Assembly: GCF_030400225.1 (NCBI RefSeq)
Contig: NZ_VJYB01000002.1
Location: forward strand, 252,207-316,206
DNA length: 64,000 nucleotides
Reading direction: 5' to 3'
Source of the DNA: Lactobacillus sp. UCMA15818
Lineage (GTDB): Bacteria > Bacillota > Bacilli > Lactobacillales > Lactobacillaceae
Part shown: piece by piece, positions 7,320 through 15,869 of the stretch
Numbering within the stretch: the stretch's first letter is position 1
How the letters are laid out: each line of letters opens with the position of its first letter
Translations under genes and position numbers: made by a program
The notes under the pieces: generated by a model
What the model saw: only the letters and a program-made list of their open reading frames with translations
Database searches by the model: none
What the model was told of the DNA's origin: nothing

Positions 7320-8462
7320 TTATTTTGCTGCATTCAATGCCTGCTCTAAATCTACGATTAAATCATCTGCATCTTCAATTCCGATTGCCAAGCGGACAAG
7401 GTTGGGTGAAATACCACAAGCAAGAAGTTCTTTGGCTGATAATTCTGCATGCGACATTTTTGCTGGTAATTCGGCAAGGCTTTCAACTGCACCTAGGCTT
7501 ACTGCTAATTGAAACAATTTCAAATTATTAACAAATTTGATAACATTAATATTTTGAACTTCAAATGATAGAACTGCACCGAAATCCTTGCATTCATTTT
7601 TTGCGACATCATGTTCAGGAGTTCCCACAATCCCTGGATAATTAATCTTCTTAATGTCATTTCTTTTTTGAAGAAAAACCACGATTTTTTGCGTATTTAA
7701 TAATTGTCGATCTAAGCGCACACTAAGAGTTTGAATCCCTCTGCGAATTAAGTTCGAGTCTTCAGGGGAGAGAATCCCACCGATAGCATTTTGGGAAAAA
7801 TATAACTTATCTGATAATTTTTTGCTTTTAGTAACCACAATTCCAGCAATTACATCTGAATGCCCTCCAAGATACTTTGTAGCAGAATGAATAACTATGT
7901 CTGCTCCGAGATTTAGTGGTTGTTGAAGATAGGGTGTTAAAAAAGTATTATCTACGATAACTAACAGGTTATTTTGCTGTGCAATCTCTGCAATAGCACG
8001 CACACTTGTGACGTGCAGAAGTGGATTTGTGATGGGTTCGAAATATATTGCTTTAGTATTAGGCTTAATAGCTGTTTTTACTGCGGCAGAATCTCGTGTG
8101 TCAACTGCGGTAAATTCAATATTCCAGCGCTTGAAGAATTGATTAAATAGTCGGAATGTTCCACCGTAGATCTGGTCTCCGATAACTACATGGTCTCCAG
8201 GTGAGAAGATTGAAAGTACCGCATGAATAGCTGCCATTCCAGATGAAAATGCGAAACCCCTATCTCCGTTTTCGAGCCGTGCGACTTGGTTTTCCAAAAA
8301 TTCACGTGTTGGATTACCAGAACGAGCATAGTCCCAACGGACTGCAGATTCTGCATTGGGATAGGCATATGTGGTTGAAGTATAGATGGGTGGATTTACT
8401 GCTCCTGTTTTATTTTCCTTACAGGGTATTCCATGAACGAGATTGGTATTGAATTTACTCAT
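7320..8462 (-). CDS. metC: Cystathionine lyase / trans-sulfuration PLP enzyme
   Basis: A Cys/Met metabolism PLP enzyme of 380 residues, the usual length. Lys196 in HSATKYLGGHSD binds pyridoxal phosphate; Asp171 in VDNTFLTPY contacts the ring nitrogen, and YARSGNPTR supplies phosphate contacts from the next subunit. In an operon with metA and a second homologue it most likely cleaves cystathionine to homocysteine, but beta- and gamma-lyases are hard to tell apart by sequence and a gamma-lyase role remains possible. The ATG has TAAAGGAG upstream. It is the last gene of the methionine operon, separated from metB by an inserted element. Confidence 0.85.
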   Translation of the reverse strand: MSKFNTNLVHGIPCKENKTGAVNPPIYTSTTYAYPNAESAVRWDYARSGNPTREFLENQVARLENGDRGFAFSSGMAAIHAVLSIFSPGDHVVIGDQIYGGTFRLFNQFFKRWNIEFTAVDTRDSAAVKTAIKPNTKAIYFEPITNPLLHVTSVRAIAEIAQQNNLLVIVDNTFLTPYLQQPLNLGADIVIHSATKYLGGHSDVIAGIVVTKSKKLSDKLYFSQNAIGGILSPEDSNLIRRGIQTLSVRLDRQLLNTQKIVVFLQKRNDIKKINYPGIVGTPEHDVAKNECKDFGAVLSFEVQNINVIKFVNNLKLFQLAVSLGAVESLAELPAKMSHAELSAKELLACGISPNLVRLAIGIEDADDLIVDLEQALNAAK

Positions 8463-8479
8463 TTAAAAGACTCCTTTAT

Positions 8480-8695
8480 AGGGTCGGTAACTAAGAAAAA
8501 TTATGATTTTAATCGTAAGATGAATTAGTGTTTTGACCGACCAGAATTGTATTCTGTTAATTGGTTTCCAGTATATTGGAACTGGATTTGGGCTAAACCT
8601 TAGTAATAGAGTGAACCGCTGTCGAATACTGAAATGTATGAGATAAGTTATGCTTGTTCTTAGAAGCTCGGTACTTTAGTGCTGACGTAAGTCAC
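8480..8695 (+). mobile_element. 216-bp non-autonomous IS605-type element (left end joined to right end)
   Basis: Preceded by TTTAT (8475-8479), it begins AGGGTCGGTAACTAAGAAAA like the copies at 5878 and 56209. At about 8580 it jumps directly to the right end, GGGCTAAACCTTAGTAATAG through GCTGACGTAAGTCAC, matching 57614-57722. The tnpB gene is completely lost, so it would depend on functions supplied in trans. It sits on the plus strand between metB and metC, and the last element bases form the metB stop codon. The right end would also include the scaffold part of a TnpB guide RNA. Confidence 0.85.
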
Positions 8696-9813
8696 TTTAA
8701 TGCGTTTTTTAATTCGACAATCAAATCATTGCTATTTTCGAGACCAGTTGAGAGACGCAGTAAGTTTTCAGTAATACCCAATTTTTCTCTTTGTTCAACC
8801 GACATATCATGGTGTGTTTGCTTTGCGGGTATTGTAACTAAAGATTCGATTCCACCTAGACTTTCTGCAAACGAAATGATTTTCAATCTGTCGAAGAAAG
8901 CTGCCATTTTTGACTGATCCTTTAGGTAAAAACTAATCATTCCACCTTCACCAGGATAAAGGACTTTTGATACAGCAGGTGACTTCGATAAAAACTTAAC
9001 AATTTTCTGTGCATTTTCTGTATGCTGTTTCATTCTAAGTGGAAGTGTTTTGAGACTCCGCAAAAGCAGCCATGAATCAAAAGGATCAAGGACAGCACCC
9101 GTGGTATTGAAATTAAATGTCAAAGTTTCGGCAGTTTTTGTATCTTTGCAAATAACTGCACCACCAAGAAGATCATTATGACCAGAGAGATATTTAGTAG
9201 CACTGTGAACTACAATATCAGCTCCAAGATTAAGTGGCTTCTGGTAGATTGGAGTATAGAAAGTATTATCCACAATGATTTTTATCTTAGAATTGACTTT
9301 GTGAACGAGTGCAGCAATTTCTGCAATATCTGTTTTTTTCATCGTAGGATTTGAAGGTGTCTCAATCCAAAGTGCGACAGTTTTAGTAGTAATTTTTTTG
9401 ATAAGTTCATCATTATCTATTCCGTTCCACTGTGTGAAGTTAAAGCCATAATGTTCACTGAGATGGTCAAAATAGCGGAATGTTCCACCATATAAGTCAT
9501 CCGTTGAGATGATCTCGTCACCACTTTTAAAGAGAGAGAATACTAATTCAATTGCAGCCATTCCAGAACTTAAAGCAAACCCCTTGGCACCTTCTTCCAG
9601 CAATGCGAGTGTTTGTTCTAGTATTTTTCGTGTTGGATTAGCCATTCTTGAATAAGCGTATTGCTTTTCATAGTCAAAGTTGTCTACATCGGATAGTTTG
9701 CCATGACGAAAAGTCGATGAGAGATAGATCGGAGTTGCGACCGTTCCATAAGGATCCTCTTGGCTATGATTTCCGGCTTGGGCCAAAAGTGTTTCAATTT
9801 CATATTTTTTCAA
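8692..9813 (-). CDS. metB: Cystathionine gamma-synthase / O-acylhomoserine sulfhydrylase-type PLP enzyme
   Basis: The second Cys/Met PLP enzyme of the operon, 373 residues. Lys207 in HSATKYLSGHND carries PLP, with VDNTFYTPIY and YSRMANPTR as the other family motifs. Directly downstream of metA, it most likely joins the acyl-homoserine product to cysteine (or sulfide). The start is a TTG at 9813 with AAAGGA upstream and no in-frame ATG nearby. Only 5 bases separate it from the metA stop. The final codon and TGA stop come from the inserted element, but the encoded C-terminus (ELKNALK) is unchanged from what the pre-insertion sequence would give. Confidence 0.85.
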   Translation of the reverse strand: MKKYEIETLLAQAGNHSQEDPYGTVATPIYLSSTFRHGKLSDVDNFDYEKQYAYSRMANPTRKILEQTLALLEEGAKGFALSSGMAAIELVFSLFKSGDEIISTDDLYGGTFRYFDHLSEHYGFNFTQWNGIDNDELIKKITTKTVALWIETPSNPTMKKTDIAEIAALVHKVNSKIKIIVDNTFYTPIYQKPLNLGADIVVHSATKYLSGHNDLLGGAVICKDTKTAETLTFNFNTTGAVLDPFDSWLLLRSLKTLPLRMKQHTENAQKIVKFLSKSPAVSKVLYPGEGGMISFYLKDQSKMAAFFDRLKIISFAESLGGIESLVTIPAKQTHHDMSVEQREKLGITENLLRLSTGLENSNDLIVELKNALK

Positions 9814-9818
9814 ATTAG

Positions 9819-10628
9819 TTATTCCTTTCTCAGGGCAGTTGATACTTTTGTTGCAATAATATTATCTAGCCATTGGCGATAGAAGCTATTAGCTGTTGAA
9901 TTCCAAGTATTGATGGGAATATCATCCTTATCAAAATAATTATTTGGTTTGTGGGGTGCAAGTCCTGCAAGTGAATCACGCTTATATTCCTGCGCTAAGG
10001 TGTCAGTTTGATATTCTAAGTGACCTGTCAAGTAGGTTGAGTGTAATCGCTCATTTTGAATTAATACAGCTCCAATTTCAGTATTTCCAGCCAGAATTTT
10101 CCCGTCAATCGAATTACGTAATGGAATTGTGAAGTAGCGTGAATGCGGGATAATTAAATTGTTGGTTGTATAGACACCTGCAATTTTTTTAGTAAGTTGT
10201 TGTCCTTTGAAAATTCCATCGATCTCTCCTGCAGCGTATGCACTCCAACAAATGAAAAGACTTTGGTTCGCGTGGGTTTTACGCCAATTTATTATCTTTG
10301 AAAATTCATTCCAATAATCGACTGCAGTAAAATTCAAACGATCTAGTGGAGCCCCAGTAATGATCAATGCATCATAGTAGTTTGAGCTGACTTCATCAAA
10401 AGTTGCATATTTTTCTAATGATTCACGAGCATTGTTCTTTAAAGTATGTGTTTTGGGCAAGCAAAAGGTTAATGTGATATCTCTTCTTGAATTTTTCAGC
10501 AAAGAGACAAATTGGCGCTCGGTTTCTGCACGATCAGGCATTAAATTTATTAGTAATACTGCCAATGTTTCTGGGTGGCTAGTATTTGTATTTTTGGTAA
10601 ATCCATTGGTAATATAAATTACAGCCAT
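9819..10628 (-). CDS. metA: Homoserine O-acyltransferase (MetA type)
   Basis: Activates homoserine by O-acylation, the first committed step of methionine synthesis. MetA landmarks: LLINLMPDRAETERQF, ITGAPLDRL, nucleophile Cys127 in FICWSAYAAGE, and the catalytic pair His203/Glu205 in TGHLEYQTD. At 269 residues it is shorter than the usual 300 or so: the N-terminal leader is trimmed. The residue reported to choose between succinyl-CoA (Gly) and acetyl-CoA (Glu) is Asp96 here, so the donor is uncertain but an acidic residue favours acetyl-CoA. AAGGAGG precedes the ATG. First gene of the operon, behind a T-box. Confidence 0.9.
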   Translation of the reverse strand: MAVIYITNGFTKNTNTSHPETLAVLLINLMPDRAETERQFVSLLKNSRRDITLTFCLPKTHTLKNNARESLEKYATFDEVSSNYYDALIITGAPLDRLNFTAVDYWNEFSKIINWRKTHANQSLFICWSAYAAGEIDGIFKGQQLTKKIAGVYTTNNLIIPHSRYFTIPLRNSIDGKILAGNTEIGAVLIQNERLHSTYLTGHLEYQTDTLAQEYKRDSLAGLAPHKPNNYFDKDDIPINTWNSTANSFYRQWLDNIIATKVSTALRKE

Positions 10629-10726
10629 TTTAATGTGCCTCCTTTTTTGCTAGTTTTTCTCTAATTGTCGGCGTTTCACAGTTACAATTAGATTAAGATT
10701 CATGATAATGCACCGTATTTTTGAAT

Positions 10727-11000
10727 AAAAAAAGCCCGCAGTCTAAAAATAAACTGCGGGACGACTTGTCGTGGTACCACCCGGTTTTAGCTAAAGAAGC
10801 TCTCAAACGCACAAAATAAAATCTATGCGTGAACACTATAACGGGTGTACCCGTGTAAGGTTTACTTCATACAACAGCTCACCTTACTCAAACTCCAAGA
10901 CCATCTTCATATTTTTGCAATAACCGAATCTCAGCAAAATCGGCTTTCTGTAATATTGCTTAAATATTACTTATCTTTTCAACGTTAATTATTATTAACT
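10727..11000 (-). promoter_or_regulatory. T-box leader of the methionine operon (probable Met specifier)
   Basis: On the minus strand the leader shows stem I features (AGTA, AGAAAGCCG, TTGCTGAGATTCGG), a candidate AUG specifier at 10904-10902 in AAGATGGTCTTGG, the T-box sequence CCGGGTGGTACCACG (10768-10782), and a terminator CCCGCAGT...ACTGCGGG (10735-10760) followed by seven T. Uncharged tRNA would pair with the specifier and with the UGGN of the T-box, stabilise the antiterminator and allow metA-metB-metC to be read. The AUG assignment is inferred from position and from the operon content. Confidence 0.9.
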
Positions 11001-11029
11001 AGGTTAAAACTAAATTAAAAAAAGGTCAA
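11001..11029 (-). promoter_or_regulatory. Promoter of the met T-box operon
   Basis: Minus strand TTGACC (11024-11029), 17-base spacer, TAACCT (11001-11006). It places the transcript start just ahead of the T-box stem I. Confidence 0.65.
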
Positions 11030-11140
11030 GCATTTTCTCAGATTGGAATTAAAATAATTAAGTCCATTTGGCATTTTTTTATAATCAACGGCTATTTAAA
11101 AATATAGTTTGTTGCTGCAAAGGATAACCTTTGTTCCATG

Positions 11141-11309
11141 AGCTGGGTCAAAAGTTAAATTTTGGTCTAGTTTCTCTATATTATTACGGATAAACATGGT
11201 TCTTAAGTCAAAATTTTCCGTCTAACTTCGAATTACTCATAGCAAAATTCTCACTATGTTCGCAATTTCTAATTGATACTAAAATTTTCCCGACTTATGG
11301 CACACTCCC
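11141..11309 (+). repeat. Palindromic intergenic repeat, copy B (169 bp)
   Basis: Matches copy A (353-519) along its whole length in the same orientation, starting AGCTGGGTCAAAAGTTAAAT and ending TTATGGCACACTCC. The inner arms TTCGAATTACTCATAGC and CACTATGTTCGCAATTTC remain partly paired although several positions differ from copy A, so the hairpin is being kept or the copy is older. It lies between the divergent met operon and lspA and has no ORF. Confidence 0.75.
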
Positions 11310-11350
11310 TCCAAATTCCAAGATGATATTTATTTTTGATGAAACAAGGG

Positions 11351-11379
11351 TTTAAGGTTTTCTTTAAGTGCGGTATAAT
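11351..11379 (+). promoter_or_regulatory. Probable promoter of lspA-rluD
   Basis: A perfect TATAAT (11374-11379) with TTTAAG (11351-11356) 17 bases upstream. The -35 is weak. The lspA start is 70 bases downstream. Confidence 0.5.
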
Positions 11380-11448
11380 ATAGGCTTGAATTACATATGC
11401 TGTTTCTGTAAAAGAACAGAGGTATACTGAAAGCGAGGATACGTCATA

Positions 11449-11895
11449 ATGGCGCTATATATCTTTTTGATTTTTGCAATTATCTTACTGGATCAAATAG
11501 TAAAATTATTGGTAGTAAGTAACATTCCGCTGAATAGCAGTGTTCAACTTATTCCATCTACTTTATCAATAGCCCATATTCGTAATTATGGGGCGGCGTG
11601 GAATATTTTCACTGGGCAAAAATGGTTCTTATTTTTAATAACCGTGATTGCTCTAGGTGTGTTAGGTTATCTTTTTTTTAAGCTATGGAAGAATTGGGTG
11701 TATGCCCTTGGAATTAGTTTGATGATAGGTGGAACGCTAGGCAATTTCATTGATCGAATCAGAATAGGATATGTAGTTGATATGTTGCAACTTGATTTTA
11801 TTAATTTTCCTATTTTTAATGTTGCCGATTCAGCGCTCTCTGTGGGTGTGCTGGTTATCATAATTGCCATGTTACGGGATGATAAGAATGACTGA
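11449..11895 (+). CDS. lspA: Lipoprotein signal peptidase (signal peptidase II)
   Basis: A membrane aspartyl protease that removes signal peptides from prolipoproteins. The 148 residues make four transmembrane helices. The two catalytic aspartates are visible: Asp111 in GYVVDML and Asp127 in FNVADSAL, after the family box GGTLGNFIDRIR; NYGAAWNIF is the other conserved segment. Start ATG 11449 after GAGGATACG. The reading frame overlaps rluD by 8 bases, so the two are translationally linked. This lspA-rluD-pyr order is common in lactobacilli. Confidence 0.95.
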   Translation: MALYIFLIFAIILLDQIVKLLVVSNIPLNSSVQLIPSTLSIAHIRNYGAAWNIFTGQKWFLFLITVIALGVLGYLFFKLWKNWVYALGISLMIGGTLGNFIDRIRIGYVVDMLQLDFINFPIFNVADSALSVGVLVIIIAMLRDDKND

Positions 11896-12793
11896 AAAAA
11901 AAATAATTGGTACACAAAGAGGAAGACTTGACAAGACTTTGACCGAACTTTTTCCTGAATATTCTCGATCACAGCTAAAACAATGGTTGATTGAAAGGGC
12001 AATTTTAGTAAATTCACAGCCAGCGAAGCCCAGCTATAAAGTAAGAGAAAATGATCAAGTTGAACTAACTGTTCCTCCTGTCAAAGAAATTAGTGTCCAG
12101 CCAGAAAAGATTCCATTGGAAGTGGTGTACGAAGACGAAGACGTCCTAGTGATTAATAAGCCTCAAGGTATGGTAGTCCATCCGGCACCAGGTCATCCAG
12201 ACAAGACACTGGTCAATGCTTTGTTGGCGCATAGTCCACTGTCGACAATCAATGGTGAATTCCGTCCCGGGATTGTTCATCGTATTGATAAAGACACTTC
12301 AGGGTTGTTAATGGTTGCTAAAAATGATCAGGCACATCGTAGTCTCGCGGCACAACTGAAAGCCAAGACAAATATTAGAGAGTATACTGCTTTGGTTCAT
12401 GGTGTTATTAAAGAAGATAGTGGGAAGATTGATGCCCCGCTAGGACGATCACCAAAGGAACGCAAGAAGCAGGCAGTTGTTTCAGGTGGACGAAACGCAG
12501 TAACACATTTTTCTGTTATCAAACGCTACCATAATTACACGTTACTCAAGTGTATTTTGGAGACAGGACGGACTCATCAAATCAGAGTGCATTTAAAATA
12601 TATTGGACATCCACTAGTTGGTGACCCGCTTTATGGTCCAACTAAAACGATTAAGGGTAATGGCCAGTTTTTACATGCTGGTAAGCTCGGGTTCAAGCAT
12701 CCAAGAACTGGTAAAGAGTTGATTTTCGATGTGCCCTTACCAGAAATTTTTAGAAAAACATTGGACTATCTTGACAAACAAGATAATCTCTAG
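11888..12793 (+). CDS. rluD: 23S rRNA pseudouridine synthase, RluD family
   Basis: Isomerises uridines in 23S rRNA to pseudouridine. The start at 11888 (MTEKKIIGTQ) is taken over the upstream ATG at 11864 because it overlaps the lspA stop in the usual coupled manner. Residues about 12-70 are an S4 RNA-binding domain (RLDKTLTELFPEYSRSQ...), followed by the catalytic domain with VINKPQGMVVHPAPGH and HRIDKDTSGLL, where Asp134 is the expected catalytic aspartate; GRTHQIRVH is near the end. 301 residues, normal length. The -35 of the pyr promoter lies inside its last codons. Confidence 0.93.
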   Translation: MTEKKIIGTQRGRLDKTLTELFPEYSRSQLKQWLIERAILVNSQPAKPSYKVRENDQVELTVPPVKEISVQPEKIPLEVVYEDEDVLVINKPQGMVVHPAPGHPDKTLVNALLAHSPLSTINGEFRPGIVHRIDKDTSGLLMVAKNDQAHRSLAAQLKAKTNIREYTALVHGVIKEDSGKIDAPLGRSPKERKKQAVVSGGRNAVTHFSVIKRYHNYTLLKCILETGRTHQIRVHLKYIGHPLVGDPLYGPTKTIKGNGQFLHAGKLGFKHPRTGKELIFDVPLPEIFRKTLDYLDKQDNL

Positions 12794-12799
12794 TAAATT
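12771..12799 (+). promoter_or_regulatory. Promoter of the pyr operon
   Basis: A perfect TTGACA (12771-12776) lies inside the last codons of rluD; after 17 bases follows TAAATT (12794-12799), starting just behind the rluD stop. Transcription would begin about 20 bases before the first PyrR binding loop. Readthrough from lspA-rluD is also possible. Confidence 0.7.
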
Positions 12800-12826
12800 A
12801 GTATCTAATCAAGGTCCTTTAAACAT

Positions 12827-12918
12827 AGTCCCGTGAGGCTAAGAAGGCAGTGTCTTAATTGAACTCGGAATAAAGACAGAAGTCTACCACTTAGCCATTT
12901 GGCTAGGTGGCTTTTTTA
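12827..12918 (+). promoter_or_regulatory. PyrR attenuator 1 (leader of pyrR)
   Basis: AGTCCCGTGAGGCTAAGAAG (12827-12846) is a classic PyrR-binding loop. Downstream is a terminator hairpin CCACTTAGCC/GGCTAGGTGG (12887-12910) followed by six T. With UMP bound, PyrR would stabilise the anti-antiterminator and let the terminator form, shutting off the operon when pyrimidines are plentiful. Confidence 0.92.
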
Positions 12919-12930
12919 ATGGACAAATGA

Positions 12931-13485
<555 letters not shown>

Positions 13486-13503
13486 TAGTTACGACCATTT
13501 AAT

Positions 13504-13604
13504 TGACTCCAGAGAGAGCAAAAAGGTTGAAGAGCCAGCCCCTTAAATGAGGGACTTACCCTGACCTTATGCCGACCTGGATCAAGCAAGATTCAGGTTT
13601 TTTT
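13504..13604 (+). promoter_or_regulatory. PyrR attenuator 2 (between pyrR and pyrP)
   Basis: GACTCCAGAGAGAGCAAAAA (13505-13524) is a second PyrR loop; its GAGAGC replaces the usual GAGGC. The terminator ACCTGGATC/GATTCAGGT (13575-13598) is followed by a run of T into the pyrP ribosome site. It gives independent control of the genes after pyrR. Confidence 0.85.
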
Positions 13605-13623
13605 GTATAGAAGGAGAATGAAG

Positions 13624-14910
13624 ATGAATTTAAAGGAACAAAAGGAATTTAGGAACGATGAGGCTTTACTAGATATCAAAGATCGACCAAGTTTTGGTTA
13701 TTGGCTGGTATTGTCGATTCAGCATTTATTTACAATGTTCGGGGCAACTGTCCTTGTACCGCTCTTAGTAGGAATTAATCCTAGTATTGCGTTGTTTAGT
13801 TCAGGAGTTGGAACCTTAGTTTATATAGTATGTACTAAGGCAAAAATTCCAGCGTATCTTGGTTCGAGTTTTGCCTTTATTGGAACAATGCAGGTACTAA
13901 TGAAGACTGACGGATATCCTGCAGTTGCACAAGGTGCGATTTCAGCTGGACTAGTCTATCTAATTGTTTCCTTGATTGTCAGCCGTTTTGGTAGTAACTG
14001 GGTTAATAAAATTTTACCTCCAGTTGTTGTCGGACCAATCGTTATTGTTATTGGACTTTCAATTGCGACAACAGCAGCAACCAATGCAATGATGAATGGA
14101 ACACATTATGACTTGAAATATTTTATAGTTGCAATCTGTACTTTATTAATAACAATTATTTTTAACATGTTTCTCAAAGGCTTTCCTAGTATGATTCCAG
14201 TATTACTTGGGATTGTCTGCGGTTATGTCTTAGCATTAGTTCTTGGGATTGTCGATTTCAAGTCGGTTGCGGAAGCAAAATGGTTTTCTCTGCCAGCCTT
14301 TGATGCAATGTTCGTCAACTATGATTTTAAGTGGTATCCGGCAGCAATTATCGGAATGGCTCCAATTGCTTTTGTAACAATGACTGAACATATGGGACAT
14401 GTAATGGTTTTGAATAAATTAACCAAGCGGAATTTCTTCGAAGATCCAGGGCTACACCGCACGCTTTTTGGAGATGGACTATCATCAATTATTGCAGGGC
14501 TTGTTGGGGGACCTCCTACAACCTCATACGGTGAAAATATTGGAGTACTCGCAATGACAAAAGTTCACAGTATCTGGGTACTTGGTGGAGCAGCAAGCTT
14601 TGCAGTTTTGTTCAGCTTTATAGGCAAGATCAGTGCATTAATACATTCAATTCCAAGTCCAGTAATTGGCGGAATTAGCTTCTTGTTATTTGGAATGATT
14701 GCATCGAATGGCTTGAGAATCTTGGTAGACAATAAAGTAAACTATGAATTAAAGCGAAATTTGATTATTACATCAGTTATCCTAGTTATTGGAATTGGTG
14801 GAACTTACTTGCAATTAGGAAGCTTCCAATTGACAAGTATCGCGTTAGCAACAGTCTTTGGCATAATTTTGAATTTGGTTCTTCCTGAGAAAGCAGTAAG
14901 CGAAAGGTAG
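13624..14910 (+). CDS. pyrP: Uracil permease
   Basis: A nucleobase:cation symporter-2 family permease that imports uracil. 428 residues with about 12-14 hydrophobic helices. Recognisable NCS2 segments include FTMFGATVLVPLLVG, the PAYLGSSFAFI motif of helix 3, and GVPTTS-like GLVGGPPTTSYGENIGV with the helix 8 TEHMGH glutamate. ATG at 13624 is preferred (AAGGAG 7 bases upstream) over the in-frame ATG at 13618. It lies in the pyr operon, so uptake and synthesis are controlled together by PyrR. Confidence 0.95.
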   Translation: MNLKEQKEFRNDEALLDIKDRPSFGYWLVLSIQHLFTMFGATVLVPLLVGINPSIALFSSGVGTLVYIVCTKAKIPAYLGSSFAFIGTMQVLMKTDGYPAVAQGAISAGLVYLIVSLIVSRFGSNWVNKILPPVVVGPIVIVIGLSIATTAATNAMMNGTHYDLKYFIVAICTLLITIIFNMFLKGFPSMIPVLLGIVCGYVLALVLGIVDFKSVAEAKWFSLPAFDAMFVNYDFKWYPAAIIGMAPIAFVTMTEHMGHVMVLNKLTKRNFFEDPGLHRTLFGDGLSSIIAGLVGGPPTTSYGENIGVLAMTKVHSIWVLGGAASFAVLFSFIGKISALIHSIPSPVIGGISFLLFGMIASNGLRILVDNKVNYELKRNLIITSVILVIGIGGTYLQLGSFQLTSIALATVFGIILNLVLPEKAVSER

Positions 14911-14920
14911 GAGATAAGGA

Positions 14921-15868
14921 ATGTTAGAGCTAGAAAGTCACGTGAAGTTGCAGCATTTTGTAACAGTCAAGGAGCTACATGATGATCAGGTTCGGGCGTT
15001 GATTGAACGTGCAATTTATTTTAAGAATGGCGGAGCAATACCACAATTTGAACAACCTGTCTATGTCGTTAACATGTTTTTTGAGAACAGTACACGAACA
15101 CATTGTAGTTTTGAGATGGCTGAACGTAAGCTAGGATTACAGATAATTCCGTTTGATCCTGCTGCCAGTTCGGTAAAAAAAGGCGAGACGCTCTATGACA
15201 CATTGCTTTCCTTGAATGCGATTGGAGTTAATCTAGCAATTATGCGTCATCAGGAAAATGAATATTATAAAAAATTAATTGAACTTGAACCAATGCAAAA
15301 ACTTGCGATTGGTGTGGTAAATGCGGGAGATGGTAGTGGGCAGCATCCTTCGCAGTCGTTACTGGATATGATGACAATCTATGAGCAATTTGGAACTTTT
15401 AAGAATATAAAGGTCGCAATTATCGGAGATTTGAGTAACTCTAGAGTGGCACGTAGCAATATGCAGTTATTAAAAAAACTCGGAGCACAAGTTTTTTTTG
15501 CAGGGCCAAGCTACTGGTATTCAAAAGAATTTGAAGAATATGGAGAGTATTTGGAAGTCGATAAATTGATTACGCAAGTGGATGTAGTGATGTTATTAAG
15601 AGTCCAGCATGAACGACATACTAAAGAAACAGGCTTTTCTGCTGTGCAGTACCATGAACAATATGGTTTAACACTTGAGCGCTATGGAAAAATGAAGAAA
15701 GATGCCATCATAATGCATCCCGGCCCAATAAACCGCGGGGTTGAGATTGCTTCAGAATTGGTTGAAGCACCTAAGTCAAGATTTGTTAAGCAAATGCAAA
15801 ATGGTGTGTACATGCGGATGGCAATGCTTGAAGCAGTTATTGCAGGCAGACATTTGGGAGGACTCTAA
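14921..15868 (+). CDS. pyrB: Aspartate carbamoyltransferase catalytic chain
   Basis: Joins carbamoyl phosphate and aspartate to carbamoyl aspartate. The carbamoyl phosphate loop is [12 protein letters not shown], with Ser57-Thr-Arg-Thr60; [11 protein letters not shown] near the end is also family standard. 315 residues, normal for catalytic chains; there is no pyrI regulatory chain, as in other Firmicutes. GGAGATAAGG precedes the ATG, 10 bases after pyrP, and the stop is one base before pyrC. Confidence 0.96.
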   Translation: MLELESHVKLQHFVTVKELHDDQVRALIERAIYFKNGGAIPQFEQPVYVVNMFFENSTRTHCSFEMAERKLGLQIIPFDPAASSVKKGETLYDTLLSLNAIGVNLAIMRHQENEYYKKLIELEPMQKLAIGVVNAGDGSGQHPSQSLLDMMTIYEQFGTFKNIKVAIIGDLSNSRVARSNMQLLKKLGAQVFFAGPSYWYSKEFEEYGEYLEVDKLITQVDVVMLLRVQHERHTKETGFSAVQYHEQYGLTLERYGKMKKDAIIMHPGPINRGVEIASELVEAPKSRFVKQMQNGVYMRMAMLEAVIAGRHLGGL

Positions 15869-15869
15869 A

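Noticed and set aside
15741-15869. Extension of dihydroorotase into pyrB
   Set aside because: The additional 43 residues are pyrB read in another frame; the start at 15870 has a ribosome site and the right length.
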